Of a stretch of 64,000 nt of DNA, positions 53,140 through 64,000 are shown piece after piece. A program made the position numbers and the translations under genes. The notes beneath the pieces are model-generated. The model did not search any database. It worked only from the letters and a program-made list of their open reading frames with translations, and was not told the origin of the DNA. Source of the stretch: Bacillus pumilus (GTDB taxonomy: Bacteria > Bacillota > Bacilli > Bacillales > Bacillaceae); the NCBI RefSeq assembly GCF_038738535.1, contig NZ_CP046128.1, positions 2,790,001-2,854,000 on the forward strand. The letters run 5' to 3'. The first letter of the stretch is position 1. Every line of letters starts with the position of its first letter.

Positions 53140-56100
53140 CTATTCCGCCTTCTTAATTTCGTCGGCCATTTCGTAAAATGCTTTACGAAATTCAATGCGA
53201 TACCGAACCCAGCTTAACGCTGCAATCTCTTCAACTGCGATTTCTTTATAATCAGCTCTTGCGTCATTCATAATAGCGGTTAATTCCCCTTGTTTATCCA
53301 TATCCTCTTGACCTAATCGGTGTTTTTTAATCATGTTTTCAAGTTCCTTAGGCTTAGTACTGTTATCTAGTCCCCAAGTCCGGATGAAGTTCGTTACAAG
53401 TTGGATATTCGTATCCTTTTGTGCTTGATCCATTGCTTGGTTCATTTTTTCAACACTTCGAGGTGCTGGATAATGATCAAATTCAAACTCTTTGGTGAAA
53501 ATCTTAGATACAAAATGACTCACCTTAGATTTTTCTTTTTCATTGTCAGACTTGGCGATTTCAACTTGGATTTCATCACGTGTACTTTCCGCTTTTGACA
53601 TTTCGTTCGCGTGAACTTCGTCAGCCATTCGGGCGATCAAATCAATCAAATAATCATAGTTGATGGTCACATCGTGAATATGAACCATCGAGAGATTGAC
53701 TTGCGAAATATCAATGTCTTCTCGTTTCGCACGTCGTTCTTTCAACTCACCAGCAATGACAGTTGTTAAAATGACTTCCTGCTCTTCAGTAATACCTAAA
53801 CGTTCATAGAACTCTTCAGCATTATCATAAGCGGATATAGGATTTTTGTCATCATCTTCGGTATATTGTTTCAACTGACTCAACAAACGATTATACTCTT
53901 TCAAATTCTCAAAGACTTCATCCTGTGCTTTTTCACTTGGTGGTAATTGTACAAAATCGTCTGTGAGCGTGGAAAGCTTGTTGATGACTTCTTGCATCTC
54001 AGCTTGGACCTTGCTAAATGGTTTGGAAGTGATACCAGACTCTTCGTTGCCTTTCTTCAATTCTTCAAGTGAAAGCTGTTCGTCGGCAGATGCACGATTT
54101 GAATAAATAGCAAAAGCCTTATTCATTTCATACTCGTTTTGCTCCGGCCAACGATAATTCACGACATTTCCCCAAGGCTTATGGACAGCGTTATGTATTC
54201 GATTTGTACGTGAGTATGCCTGAATCAAGTTCCCACCCTTAAGCGTTCGATCAATATAGAGCGTATTCATCTCAGGCGCATCAAAACCGGTTAAAAGTTG
54301 ATCCACAACGATAACCAAATCTAAATACTTACCATCATCAGCTGTCTTATTCAAACGTCGTGCTAAGTCTTCTGTGTAGGCTTTAACTGTCGTCATATCA
54401 AAAGCTGTGCCAAACGTTGCGTTATAAGCTTTGATGGCTCTATGTAAGTTTTCGTTCGTTTTCAGTTGATGAACACTATTGGATGTATCTGCCGAGAAAC
54501 TCACCGCAACTTTTAATCGTTGATCTACTGGACGATTCGCATTCTCTTCTGCAAACTTATCGAAATATTCCATCGCTCTTGGTGTACTTGGTTTATTACC
54601 ACCAACGTGAACTGTAAACAAGGCATTATATTGACGCTCATTTGAACGTTTCTTCCAGTTATCGAAGATGTCTTTCACTACTAAGTTCACATGTTCTGGA
54701 CTATAGTCGTAAACACTACCACGAATATTATCATCAATATCATCTTCGGTAGGATCTTCGGGAGCCTCGATTGTTTCCTTAAATTCAACGTTAAACCCTA
54801 ATACATTTTTATCCGCAATCGCTTCTTTAATGGTATATGCATGTAATAGTTCTCCAAAGATTTCTCGTGTTTCCGGGAATTTTGGTGTACCAGTATAACC
54901 AACCCAAGCAGAATTAGAAATTGCTTTTCGAATCGTTTCAAGCATCCCTTCATTTTCGCTACCATTCCCAGTTGAACGGTGGGCTTCATCCACGATAAAA
55001 AGAATATTTTCATTCAGTGGCTTGAAGCTGTCCCGCGCTACATAACGTGACATTTTTTGGATACTTGTCACAATGATGTTCTTATCGCTTTTCTTCGTTA
55101 GTTTGCGATGAAGGTCTGAAATATTAGCTGTGTCACCCACCACACCAGTTTTCCCTTCAAAACCAGCAACAGGATCATAGGCTTTATAAGCATCTGCTGT
55201 TTGGTTGGTAAGTGCGATCCGGTCAACCAAGAAGATCACTTTATCTACATTAGATAGACGGCTTGCAAGCCACGCTGTCTTAAAACTTGTGATTGTTTTA
55301 CCTGATCCAGTTGTGTGCCAAATGTATCCTAATTTACCACCATCATATTTAAAGTCAAACTTTCTAACTTTATCAAGTACACGCTTTGTGGCATAGACTT
55401 GATAAGGACGCATGACTTTGATACTTTCTTTGTTTTTTGTACCATCTAGTATCATGTAACGTGTTGCCAAATCATGAGCCATTGGAATGGATAACACTTT
55501 ATCTGCAAACGTCTTCCATGATCGAATAGGGCGAGCATCATCTTCATTTTGCCAGTTGAAAGCAAAAGCTCGGTTAAAGTTTTCAAGTGGCGTATTTGCC
55601 ATATAACGAATATCAAAAGGTGTCATCGCGATTAAAATCTGCAAAGTTGAAAAGATACCGCTGAATTGTTTTTCAGCTATATACTGTTCCATCTGATTTA
55701 AAGATTCCGTAGCGCTATGAAGTGCTTTCTTTAGTTCAATTTGAATAATCGGCAAACCATTAATGAGCAAAGTCACATCAAACCTGCGAGTCGTTTTACC
55801 ATCAACAACTTTTGGCCGCTTAATTTGATTTACTACTTGATAAACGGTATTCCCGCCACCGACTTGGGCTTGGTCGAATACTGTCAAGAACACATGTCTA
55901 CCATTATCAAGGTCAACTTCAATTTCAGAAACACCATTAACGCCATACAAAAACTGTCCGGCCTGATAAGGTGATTCGATACTAGTGATGATTTTCTTCA
56001 CTTGGTTAAATTCAGTAACAGACAAGGGCTCATCTAATCGTGCGCTATTGTTTTGTTCTAGGATTATTTTAAAGTTATCCCAAAGTTGTTCGGTTGTTTT

Positions 56101-56196
56101 AATGTCTTTTTTGTATTCCCATTGTTTTACTCCACCGATTTTGGTCAAATAATCGATAACTTCATTTTCAAATGCTAATTCCGATTGACTTTTCAT
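53140..56196 (-). CDS. hsdR: HsdR, type I restriction endonuclease/translocase subunit
   Basis: A 1018-residue motor and nuclease subunit. The N-terminal PD-(D/E)xK nuclease shows FDVTLLINGLPIIQIELKK (Asp, then ExK). Two RecA-like helicase domains follow with Walker A HTTGSGKTITSF near residue 300, the DEAH box VDEAHRST near residue 405, and the late motifs GFDAPEMNTLYIDR and QAYSRTNR. The C-terminal 250 residues are helical and bind the methylase. Complete, with no internal stop. Starts 4 bases after the half-S gene, so translation is coupled. Confidence 0.95.
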   Translation of the reverse strand: MKSQSELAFENEVIDYLTKIGGVKQWEYKKDIKTTEQLWDNFKIILEQNNSARLDEPLSVTEFNQVKKIITSIESPYQAGQFLYGVNGVSEIEVDLDNGRHVFLTVFDQAQVGGGNTVYQVVNQIKRPKVVDGKTTRRFDVTLLINGLPIIQIELKKALHSATESLNQMEQYIAEKQFSGIFSTLQILIAMTPFDIRYMANTPLENFNRAFAFNWQNEDDARPIRSWKTFADKVLSIPMAHDLATRYMILDGTKNKESIKVMRPYQVYATKRVLDKVRKFDFKYDGGKLGYIWHTTGSGKTITSFKTAWLASRLSNVDKVIFLVDRIALTNQTADAYKAYDPVAGFEGKTGVVGDTANISDLHRKLTKKSDKNIIVTSIQKMSRYVARDSFKPLNENILFIVDEAHRSTGNGSENEGMLETIRKAISNSAWVGYTGTPKFPETREIFGELLHAYTIKEAIADKNVLGFNVEFKETIEAPEDPTEDDIDDNIRGSVYDYSPEHVNLVVKDIFDNWKKRSNERQYNALFTVHVGGNKPSTPRAMEYFDKFAEENANRPVDQRLKVAVSFSADTSNSVHQLKTNENLHRAIKAYNATFGTAFDMTTVKAYTEDLARRLNKTADDGKYLDLVIVVDQLLTGFDAPEMNTLYIDRTLKGGNLIQAYSRTNRIHNAVHKPWGNVVNYRWPEQNEYEMNKAFAIYSNRASADEQLSLEELKKGNEESGITSKPFSKVQAEMQEVINKLSTLTDDFVQLPPSEKAQDEVFENLKEYNRLLSQLKQYTEDDDKNPISAYDNAEEFYERLGITEEQEVILTTVIAGELKERRAKREDIDISQVNLSMVHIHDVTINYDYLIDLIARMADEVHANEMSKAESTRDEIQVEIAKSDNEKEKSKVSHFVSKIFTKEFEFDHYPAPRSVEKMNQAMDQAQKDTNIQLVTNFIRTWGLDNSTKPKELENMIKKHRLGQEDMDKQGELTAIMNDARADYKEIAVEEIAALSWVRYRIEFRKAFYEMADEIKKAE

Positions 56197-56200
56197 TTCA

Positions 56201-56773
56201 TTACTCCCCCTTTAATGTTCCTTCTATTACCGAGCTCGTAAACTGCCCTATCAAGTCTGCGTATTGGCTTAACTTATTTTGTAGCTTCATTGTTTCTACG
56301 TAAATAGTGCCTATTTTCTTCTGTTCCTCAATCGGAACAATTGGAACGATCATTTCCCCAAGGGCACGAAGCGGAATTCTTAGAATAGGGCCACTCCCCT
56401 GTGCCCCCCTTTCTTTTTGCTGCTTCACATCTTTATGAGCATTAAACAAGTAAAGAAAATATTTCTTATCAAGTTGTTCACTATCAAACTCTATTTTCGT
56501 AAAGTTGAGGGACAACACTTTACCAACATTATTTTCACCAACAATTGTGGCTAGCTGCAATGAGTTACTGATAACAACATCACCTTCATTTAACGATAGG
56601 TTATTTTGAGGTTTTGCCTTTTCTTCAACAGCTACGTCCTCACGATGATAATCAGCTTCAAAAGACGCTTGGTCATAATACTTTATTTCTTGAGTTTCAA
56701 ATTGCTTTTGTGCTCTTGTTGGATTAATACCGGGAACGAACGTTACGAATTCATTTAATTTACTTTTCTCCAA
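56201..56773 (-). CDS. Half-length HsdS-like specificity protein, one target-recognition domain
   Basis: A 190-residue protein with a single Methylase_S-type target-recognition domain (NEFVTFVPGINPTRAQKQ to VPIVPIEEQKKIG) and one closing helix (QNKLSQYADLIGQFTSSVIE). It lacks the second half of normal HsdS. It is the first gene of the operon and is unlike the two domains of the full HsdS downstream. A half-S can act as a dimer giving a palindromic bipartite site, or interfere with the full S. The start is a TTG at 56773; the ribosome site (GGGG, 8 bases) is weak. Confidence 0.82.
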   Translation of the reverse strand: MEKSKLNEFVTFVPGINPTRAQKQFETQEIKYYDQASFEADYHREDVAVEEKAKPQNNLSLNEGDVVISNSLQLATIVGENNVGKVLSLNFTKIEFDSEQLDKKYFLYLFNAHKDVKQQKERGAQGSGPILRIPLRALGEMIVPIVPIEEQKKIGTIYVETMKLQNKLSQYADLIGQFTSSVIEGTLKGE

Positions 56774-56826
56774 TTAAATCGCCCCAAATCATATATATGA
56801 TTTTTCGAAATATTATCATATTACAA

Positions 56827-56891
56827 ATTAAAACACATCCAGATTGTTTCGTCAACGATAATATGAAATATTTCTATATTACATATTATCG
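56827..56891 (-). promoter_or_regulatory. Promoter of the restriction-modification operon with upstream palindrome
   Basis: Minus-strand TTGACG (56850-56855), 17 bases, TTTAAT (56827-56832). Just upstream of the -35 lies a perfect 10-bp inverted repeat CGATAATATG (56856-56865) and CATATTATCG (56882-56891) with a 16-base spacer. No controller (C) protein gene is present, so the ligand of the repeat is unknown. Confidence 0.7.
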
Positions 56892-57011
56892 TTTTTAAAA
56901 AAACATCTAGAAAACTATACCATAAGCGATTTTAACATTTATATAATTTTCTATTTTTATCATATGTTTGTAACTGGTGTGCTTAAGGTATCATCTTCAG
57001 ACATAGTAATA

Positions 57012-57135
57012 TGTACAAATAAAGGCACTCATGATTTAACCTACACATGCGCAATACTGCTTCTTTAATGAGGTTGTGGGGCATAAATCGATTAAAAAAA
57101 CAGAGGACATTTATCTAGATATTACTGAAAAATAA
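57012..57135 (+). pseudogene. Remnant of a tyrosine integrase C-terminus
   Basis: Two frames carry successive integrase motifs. Frame one, from 57021, reads KGTHDLTYTCAILLL, matching the consensus HDLRHTHASLLL; the catalytic Arg-His are changed to Thr-Tyr. After a stop at 57066 the next frame (57067-57135) reads NEVVGHKSIKKTEDIYLDIT then EK and stop, matching the GH...T...IY C-terminal box with the nucleophile Tyr. A deletion with frameshift therefore lies near 57066. It sits 67 bases from the sufB end, where an integrase should be. Confidence 0.8.
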
Positions 57136-57165
57136 AAGAAGACGAACTTCAAAAGTTCGCCTTCT
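57133..57165 (-). terminator. Terminator after sufB
   Basis: AGAAGACGAACTT (57137-57149) and AAGTTCGCCTTCT (57153-57165) with one G-T pair and a T-rich tail on the minus strand. It would end suf transcripts before the island. Confidence 0.85.
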
Positions 57166-57202
57166 ACACTATTCAAACCCTTGTAAATAAAGGTTTTTAA
57201 AT

Positions 57203-58600
57203 TTAACCAATCGAACCTTCCATCTCAAACTTAATCAAACGGTTCATTTCAACGGCGTATTCCATTGGCAATTCTTTTGTGAATGGCTCGATGAAGCCCA
57301 TGACGATCATTTCTGTTGCTTCTTCTTCAGAAATTCCGCGGCTCATCAAGTAGAATAGCTGTTCTTCTGATACTTTTGATACCTTCGCTTCGTGCTCTAA
57401 TGAAATGTTGTCGTTTAAGATTTCATTGTAAGGGATCGTATCAGATGTTGATTTGTTATCCATGATGAGTGTGTCACACTCGATGTTTGAGCGTGCACCC
57501 TCTGCTTTACGTCCGAAGTGAACGATTCCGCGGTATGTGACTTTACCGCCTTGTTTGGAAATCGATTTCGATACGATCGTTGAAGATGTGTTTGGTGCAA
57601 GGTGAATCATTTTCGCACCTGCATCTTGGTGCTGACCTTTACCTGCTAGGGCAATACTTAATGTCATACCTCGAGCACCTTCACCTTTTAGGATGACCGC
57701 TGGGTATTTCATTGTCAGCTTAGAACCGATGTTTCCATCAATCCATTCCATTGTCGCATTTTCTTCACATACTGTACGTTTCGTCACAAGGTTGAAGACG
57801 TTGTTTGCCCAGTTTTGAATCGTTGTATAACGGCAGTAGCCGCCCTTTTTAACGACGATTTCAACAACCGCACTGTGAAGTGAGTTTGTTGTGTAAACTG
57901 GTGCTGTACAGCCTTCTACGTAATGCACATGTGCGCCTTCATCAACAATGATCAGTGTACGCTCGAACTGACCCATGTTCTCAGAGTTGATACGGAAGTA
58001 TGCTTGAAGTGGTGTATCTACTTTTACGCCCTTTGGTACGTAGATAAATGAACCACCAGACCATACAGCCGAGTTAAGCGCAGCAAATTTGTTGTCAGTC
58101 GGAGGAATGACTTTTGCCCAGTGCTCACGGAAGATGTCTTCGTTCTCTTTTAATGCGCTGTCTGTATCTTTAAACACAATTCCTAGATCTTCAAGGTCCT
58201 GCTTCATATTGTGATACACAACTTCAGATTCATACTGAGCAGATACACCTGCTAAATACTTTTGCTCTGCTTCTGGGATACCAAGCTTATCAAAGGTTTG
58301 TTTGATTTCTTCTGGTACTTCATCCCAAGAACGCTCAGAGCGCTCTGATGGCTTTACGTAGTACGTAATTTCATCAAAGTTTAATGCATTTAAATCTCCG
58401 CCCCATTGTGGCATCGGCATGTTGTAAAAGTGCTCAAGAGATTTCAAACGGAAGTCGAGCATCCACTGAGGCTCTTCTTTCATACGAGAAATTTCTTCAA
58501 CGATCTCTTTTGTCAGTCCGCGCTCTGAACGGAAAATGGAAACGTCTTTATCAGAAAAGCCGTATTTATATTCACCAACATCTGGCATTTTTTTAGCCAT
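57203..58600 (-). CDS. sufB: SufB, Fe-S cluster scaffold subunit
   Basis: A 465-residue SufB, core of the SufBC2D scaffold on which Fe-S clusters are built. Conserved [20 protein letters not shown] and the C-terminal region [20 protein letters not shown] are present. It shares the beta-helix core with SufD at 60274. Last gene of sufC-D-S-U-B. Its final codons (57203-57242) coincide with the right attachment site of the island, so this 3' end may have been supplied by the element; the reading frame is intact. Confidence 0.97.
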   Translation of the reverse strand: MAKKMPDVGEYKYGFSDKDVSIFRSERGLTKEIVEEISRMKEEPQWMLDFRLKSLEHFYNMPMPQWGGDLNALNFDEITYYVKPSERSERSWDEVPEEIKQTFDKLGIPEAEQKYLAGVSAQYESEVVYHNMKQDLEDLGIVFKDTDSALKENEDIFREHWAKVIPPTDNKFAALNSAVWSGGSFIYVPKGVKVDTPLQAYFRINSENMGQFERTLIIVDEGAHVHYVEGCTAPVYTTNSLHSAVVEIVVKKGGYCRYTTIQNWANNVFNLVTKRTVCEENATMEWIDGNIGSKLTMKYPAVILKGEGARGMTLSIALAGKGQHQDAGAKMIHLAPNTSSTIVSKSISKQGGKVTYRGIVHFGRKAEGARSNIECDTLIMDNKSTSDTIPYNEILNDNISLEHEAKVSKVSEEQLFYLMSRGISEEEATEMIVMGFIEPFTKELPMEYAVEMNRLIKFEMEGSIG

Positions 58601-58617
58601 CCATTTTCACTCCAATC

Positions 58618-61587
<2,970 letters not shown>

Positions 61588-61605
61588 CAATAATCCTCCT
61601 AACGC

Positions 61606-62391
61606 TTACGCTTCTTGACCAACAGTTTCGTCTTCAATCCCTAACTCTTTTTTAATCCAGTCATAGCCTTCTGCTTCTAAACGCTGCGCGAGCTCTGGTC
61701 CGCCAGATTTCACGATACGTCCTTGCATCATGACATGAACGTGATCTGGTGTGATGTAGTTCAGTAGACGCTGATAGTGAGTGATCATTAAGCAGCCGAA
61801 GCTTTCGCCACGCATTCTGTTAATTCCTTTAGAAACCACTTTCAACGCATCGATATCAAGACCAGAATCGATTTCGTCAAGAATCGCAATTTTTGGTTCA
61901 ATCATCATTAATTGAAGAATTTCATTGCGTTTTTTCTCCCCGCCTGAAAAACCTTCGTTTAGGTAGCGCTGCGCCATGTCTGGGTCCATTTCAAGGAACT
62001 CCATGTTTTCGTCCATTTTGCGGATGAATTTCATCAGAGAGATTTCATCGCCTTCTTCTCTGCGAGCGTTAATAGCAGAACGAAGGAAGTCCGCATTTGT
62101 GACACCACTAATTTCAGATGGGTATTGCATCGCAAGGAAAAGACCTGCTTGAGCGCGCTCATCTACTTCCATTTCAAGTACATCTTCGCCATCTAGCAAA
62201 ATGCTGCCTTTTGTTACTTCATATTTAGGGTGTCCCATAATTGCAGCAGATAAAGTTGATTTACCTGTACCGTTTGGTCCCATTACTGCGTGGAATTCTC
62301 CACCTTTTATCTCGAGGTTTACACCCTTTAAGATTTCTTTCCCTTCAATCTCAACGTGCAAGTCCTTAATTGTTAATGTCGAAGCAGTCAT
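61606..62391 (-). CDS. sufC: SufC, Fe-S assembly ATPase
   Basis: ABC-type ATPase of 261 residues. Walker A GPNGTGKST near residue 40, signature GFSGGEKKRNEI, Walker B PKIAILDEIDSGLD, and the switch His in MITHYQR. It drives shape changes in SufB-SufD during cluster assembly. First gene of sufCDSUB; the ATG follows GGAGG. The promoter and a Fur-like dyad lie upstream. Confidence 0.97.
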   Translation of the reverse strand: MTASTLTIKDLHVEIEGKEILKGVNLEIKGGEFHAVMGPNGTGKSTLSAAIMGHPKYEVTKGSILLDGEDVLEMEVDERAQAGLFLAMQYPSEISGVTNADFLRSAINARREEGDEISLMKFIRKMDENMEFLEMDPDMAQRYLNEGFSGGEKKRNEILQLMMIEPKIAILDEIDSGLDIDALKVVSKGINRMRGESFGCLMITHYQRLLNYITPDHVHVMMQGRIVKSGGPELAQRLEAEGYDWIKKELGIEDETVGQEA

Positions 62392-62407
62392 ATATCGATA
62401 CCTCCAA

Positions 62408-62469
62408 AATAATCATTATTCTCAATTTATTCTCATTCTAATTTTATAACAAATTAAAAGTGAATACAA
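62408..62469 (-). promoter_or_regulatory. suf promoter and Fur-like dyad in the leader
   Basis: TTGTAT (62464-62469), 17 bases, TAAAAT (62441-62446) on the minus strand. In the leader, 17 bases before the sufC ATG, lies the perfect 6-1-6 dyad AATAATCATTATT (62408-62420, plus strand), matching 11 of 14 positions of the Bacillus Fur/PerR 7-1-7 box. Metal or peroxide control of suf is suggested. Confidence 0.55.
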
Positions 62470-62561
62470 CACATTCACGATATACGTGAGAGGATGCTCT
62501 CAAAATTCTAACAAAAAAAGCCGGTAGATAAAAGGATTTATGTCGAAAAGACTGTTTTCAT

Positions 62562-62593
62562 AAAGAAAGGACGGGAAACTGTTCTCCCCGTCC
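62562..62593 (-). terminator. Terminator of the small gene after sufC promoter region
   Basis: GGACGGG (62569-62575) and CCCGTCC (62587-62593) stem with an 11-base loop and TTTCTTT on the minus strand, 9 bases past the small gene's stop. Confidence 0.8.
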
Positions 62594-62602
62594 CTGAGCT
62601 AT

Positions 62603-62752
62603 TTAATAGCCTCGTATATTCATTTTTGCGAGCTGTCTTTTCTCATCTCGATAGGACTGCTCTCGTTTATATTCCACTTTCATCCGTAAGTCATGGTCTC
62701 TTTCGTACTCTGCATAGCTCATGCCATGAGCTTTATGCATGGCCTTTTCCAT
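62603..62752 (-). CDS. Small charged protein of unknown function, start uncertain
   Basis: A short reading frame between a good promoter (62830-62859) and a terminator. The product ends HKAHGMSYAEYERDHDLRMK, then a Lys/Arg/Glu-rich helix and MNIRGY. I do not recognise it. The first in-frame ATG (62752) gives 49 residues but has no ribosome site. AAGAAGGG lies near 62812, ideally placed for an ATT at 62800 or 62797, and a TTG at 62770 is also in frame; the frame is open up to the promoter. So either a non-AUG start is used or the true start was lost by mutation. Confidence 0.5.
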   Translation of the reverse strand: MEKAMHKAHGMSYAEYERDHDLRMKVEYKREQSYRDEKRQLAKMNIRGY

Positions 62753-62829
62753 CTCGGCGGTATAATCCAATCCCAGTGTACTATGGTCCGAACAAATAAT
62801 AAACCATTCCCTTCTTTGAGTGTAGCTTT

Positions 62830-62859
62830 ATTATATCAAAGACATGCGGCTTCACTCAA
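62830..62859 (-). promoter_or_regulatory. Promoter of the small gene
   Basis: TTGAGT (62854-62859), 18 bases, TATAAT (62830-62835) on the minus strand, about 18 bases before a ribosome-site-like AAGAAGGG. Confidence 0.75.
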
Positions 62860-62955
62860 AAGGGATATGACGTTCTATGCTGGCATATTTTCTCTCACAA
62901 TCGGCTGAGAACGACTCAACTCCCTGTTATGGAAAAATACCGTCTTATCCTTCCC

Positions 62956-63324
62956 TTAATGCGTCTGTCCTCCAAATTCATCTATACATTGCTGAACGAC
63001 AGTAATCCCTTGACTCAGTGCTGCCCCGCCGCCAAATGCTGCCGCCACGCTGACAACCTCCAGCAAATTCTCTTCTGTCGCGCCTTGATCGAGCGCTCCC
63101 TTTGTATGATAAATCATGCAGTATTCATCCTGTGCATGAATACTGATGCCAAGGGCAATCATTTGCTTTTCCTTTTGCGTTAATGAATCGCTCTGAAAGC
63201 ATTGCTCCGTAAATTCATTGAATTTCTTCCCAAACACCGGCATTTTCTTCTGAAATTCACCCATTGCCGTTTTATAATCCGTCAGTGATTGCTGCATAGA
63301 TCCGCTCATATGCTGTTCATTCAT
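62956..63324 (-). CDS. yurZ: YurZ-like carboxymuconolactone decarboxylase/AhpD-family protein
   Basis: A 122-residue helical protein of the carboxymuconolactone decarboxylase/AhpD superfamily, resembling B. subtilis YurZ by place (between suf and met genes). The core [23 protein letters not shown] has a single Cys and a His four residues on, instead of the CxxC of AhpD, so a peroxidase-reductase role is doubtful. The segment [20 protein letters not shown] is typical. The ATG follows AAGGGATGG by 7 bases. Terminator-separated from metQ upstream. Confidence 0.8.
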   Translation of the reverse strand: MNEQHMSGSMQQSLTDYKTAMGEFQKKMPVFGKKFNEFTEQCFQSDSLTQKEKQMIALGISIHAQDEYCMIYHTKGALDQGATEENLLEVVSVAAAFGGGAALSQGITVVQQCIDEFGGQTH

Positions 63325-63388
63325 CTTTATTCCATCCCTTCAGGTCATTTGTTCGTTTTTATTATGAGCGAGATTTGAAAAAATACAC

Positions 63389-63418
63389 AAAAAACCTCGC
63401 TTTGATGAAAGCAAGGTT
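63389..63418 (-). terminator. metQ terminator
   Basis: AACCTCGCTTT and AAAGCAAGGTT arms with one mismatch and six T on the minus strand, 10 bases after metQ. Confidence 0.8.
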
Positions 63419-63427
63419 GAATCGTTG

Positions 63428-64000
63428 TTATTCAGATACCGGTAGAACTGCACCGTCGTATTTTTTGTCGATGAATTCTTTAATTTTATCAGAGTGAAGA
63501 ACTTCCATTAATGTCTTGATCTTCTCTGATTTTTCTTCACCTTTGCGAACAGCCACGATGTTTGCATACGGGTTGTTCTTTGTTTGCTCAAGTTCAATTG
63601 AATCTTTTTTCGGATTCAATTTATTTTGAATCGCATAGTTGACGTTGATAAACACAGCATCACCTTCACTGTTTTCATAAGCTTTCGCTGTTAGTTCAGG
63701 AGCGATTTTTTTGAACTTTAGGTTCTTTGGGTTTTCTTTGATGTTCTTGACCGTTGAGTTGATTGTATCAACCTTTGGATCAAGCTTAATGACACCGGCA
63801 TTTTGTAATAGAGCAAGCATACGTCCTTGCTCAGCTACGTTGTTTGTCATGATGATGATGCCGCCATTTGGAATATCTTTTACTGATTTGTATTTCTTAG
63901 AGTAGATACCGAAAGGCTCAAGGTGAACCGCACCAGCACTTACTAGGTTATAATCTTTGTTTGATTTGTTCTCTTCGTTCAAGTAAGGGATATGTTGGAA
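63428..64000 (-). CDS. metQ: MetQ, methionine ABC transporter substrate-binding lipoprotein, C-terminal part
   Basis: About 190 C-terminal residues of a NlpA/MetQ-family binding protein; the lipoprotein signal lies beyond the right edge. LVSAGAVHLEPFGIYSKKYK, GGIIIMTNNVAEQGRMLAL and LKFKKIAPELTA are characteristic of MetQ (YusA in B. subtilis), which binds methionine for the MetNPQ importer. Its position upstream of suf matches the B. subtilis met-suf order. metN and metP should lie just outside the window. Confidence 0.93.
   Translation of the reverse strand, partial: FQHIPYLNEENKSNKDYNLVSAGAVHLEPFGIYSKKYKSVKDIPNGGIIIMTNNVAEQGRMLALLQNAGVIKLDPKVDTINSTVKNIKENPKNLKFKKIAPELTAKAYENSEGDAVFINVNYAIQNKLNPKKDSIELEQTKNNPYANIVAVRKGEEKSEKIKTLMEVLHSDKIKEFIDKKYDGAVLPVSE

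Larger units (their letters stand above)
50129..57242. mobile_element. Degenerate integrative element in the sufB 3' end carrying a type I restriction-modification operon
   Basis: Bounded on the left by a diverged copy of the sufB 3' end and on the right by the intact sufB end. It holds hsdM, hsdS, hsdR, a half-hsdS and, next to the right boundary, the tail of a tyrosine integrase. No intact integrase, excisionase or transfer gene remains. Tyrosine-recombinase elements commonly enter the 3' ends of conserved genes and restore them from their own att copy, which explains why the complete sufB end faces the island. Confidence 0.75.

Noticed and set aside
62778-62807. Mini-frame MVYYLFGP with stop, just after the small-gene promoter
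   Set aside because: Only eight codons; noted because its ATG lies inside the ribosome-site region of the small gene, but nothing shows that it is translated.

Overview
The window looks like chromosome of a Bacillus of the pumilus/safensis/altitudinis type. Nearly every gene has a recognisable Bacillus subtilis counterpart, and the order follows the B. subtilis yuk-ald-yui-yum-yut-thr-yun-puc-yur-suf-met stretch with local losses and gains. Identifications and the B. subtilis comparisons are from memory of these families; no database search was possible. No rRNA, tRNA, CRISPR array or intact transposase was seen.

Layout. 1-0.8 kb: start of the type VII secretion (yuk/ess) operon, with a hairpin between yukE and yukD. 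1.2-4.4 kb: adeR-ald (alanine catabolism) and bioY under a clear BirA operator. 4.5-13.5 kb: spo0M, yuiF, pepA, yuiD, yuiC, yuiB, the 41-residue zinc-finger protein yuiA, and the flavoenzymes yumB and yumC. 13.7-18.5 kb: an unrecognised secreted protein, the Fe-S proteins yutM and yutI, dapF, yuzB, yutJ, yuzD, and a small WYL-like gene whose promoter is covered by two LexA boxes. 18.5-25 kb: yuxL, the hom-thrC-thrB operon and a 2-hydroxyacid dehydrogenase. 25-35 kb: the yutH to yunF block, including lipA and sporulation or cell-wall genes (yutC, lytH, yunB). 35-40 kb: what is left of a purine-catabolism locus (PucR-type regulator and pucG only), the 3' scrap of an oxalate decarboxylase gene, a Bmr-like exporter and the secreted nuclease bsn. 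40-44 kb: a Fur-controlled siderophore uptake operon (binding protein, two permeases, FhuF-like reductase) with an internal terminator-like hairpin. 44.4-50 kb: a yrkP-yrkQ two-component system with psiE and divergent yrkO, and a WYL-type regulator divergent from an azoreductase-like gene, each pair sharing an inverted repeat between the genes.

50.1-57.2 kb is a foreign island: a complete type I restriction-modification operon (half-S, R, S, M). It sits exactly at the 3' end of sufB. A diverged copy of the last 11 sense codons of sufB lies at its far (left) edge, in the sufB orientation and changed almost only at silent positions. A frameshifted, catalytically dead tail of a tyrosine integrase lies beside the intact sufB end. 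This is best read as an integrative element that used the sufB 3' end as its attachment site and has lost its integrase.

57.2-64 kb: the sufCDSUB operon for Fe-S cluster assembly, with a Fur-like dyad in its leader, a small transcription unit with an uncertain start codon, yurZ, and the C-terminal part of metQ running off the end of the window.
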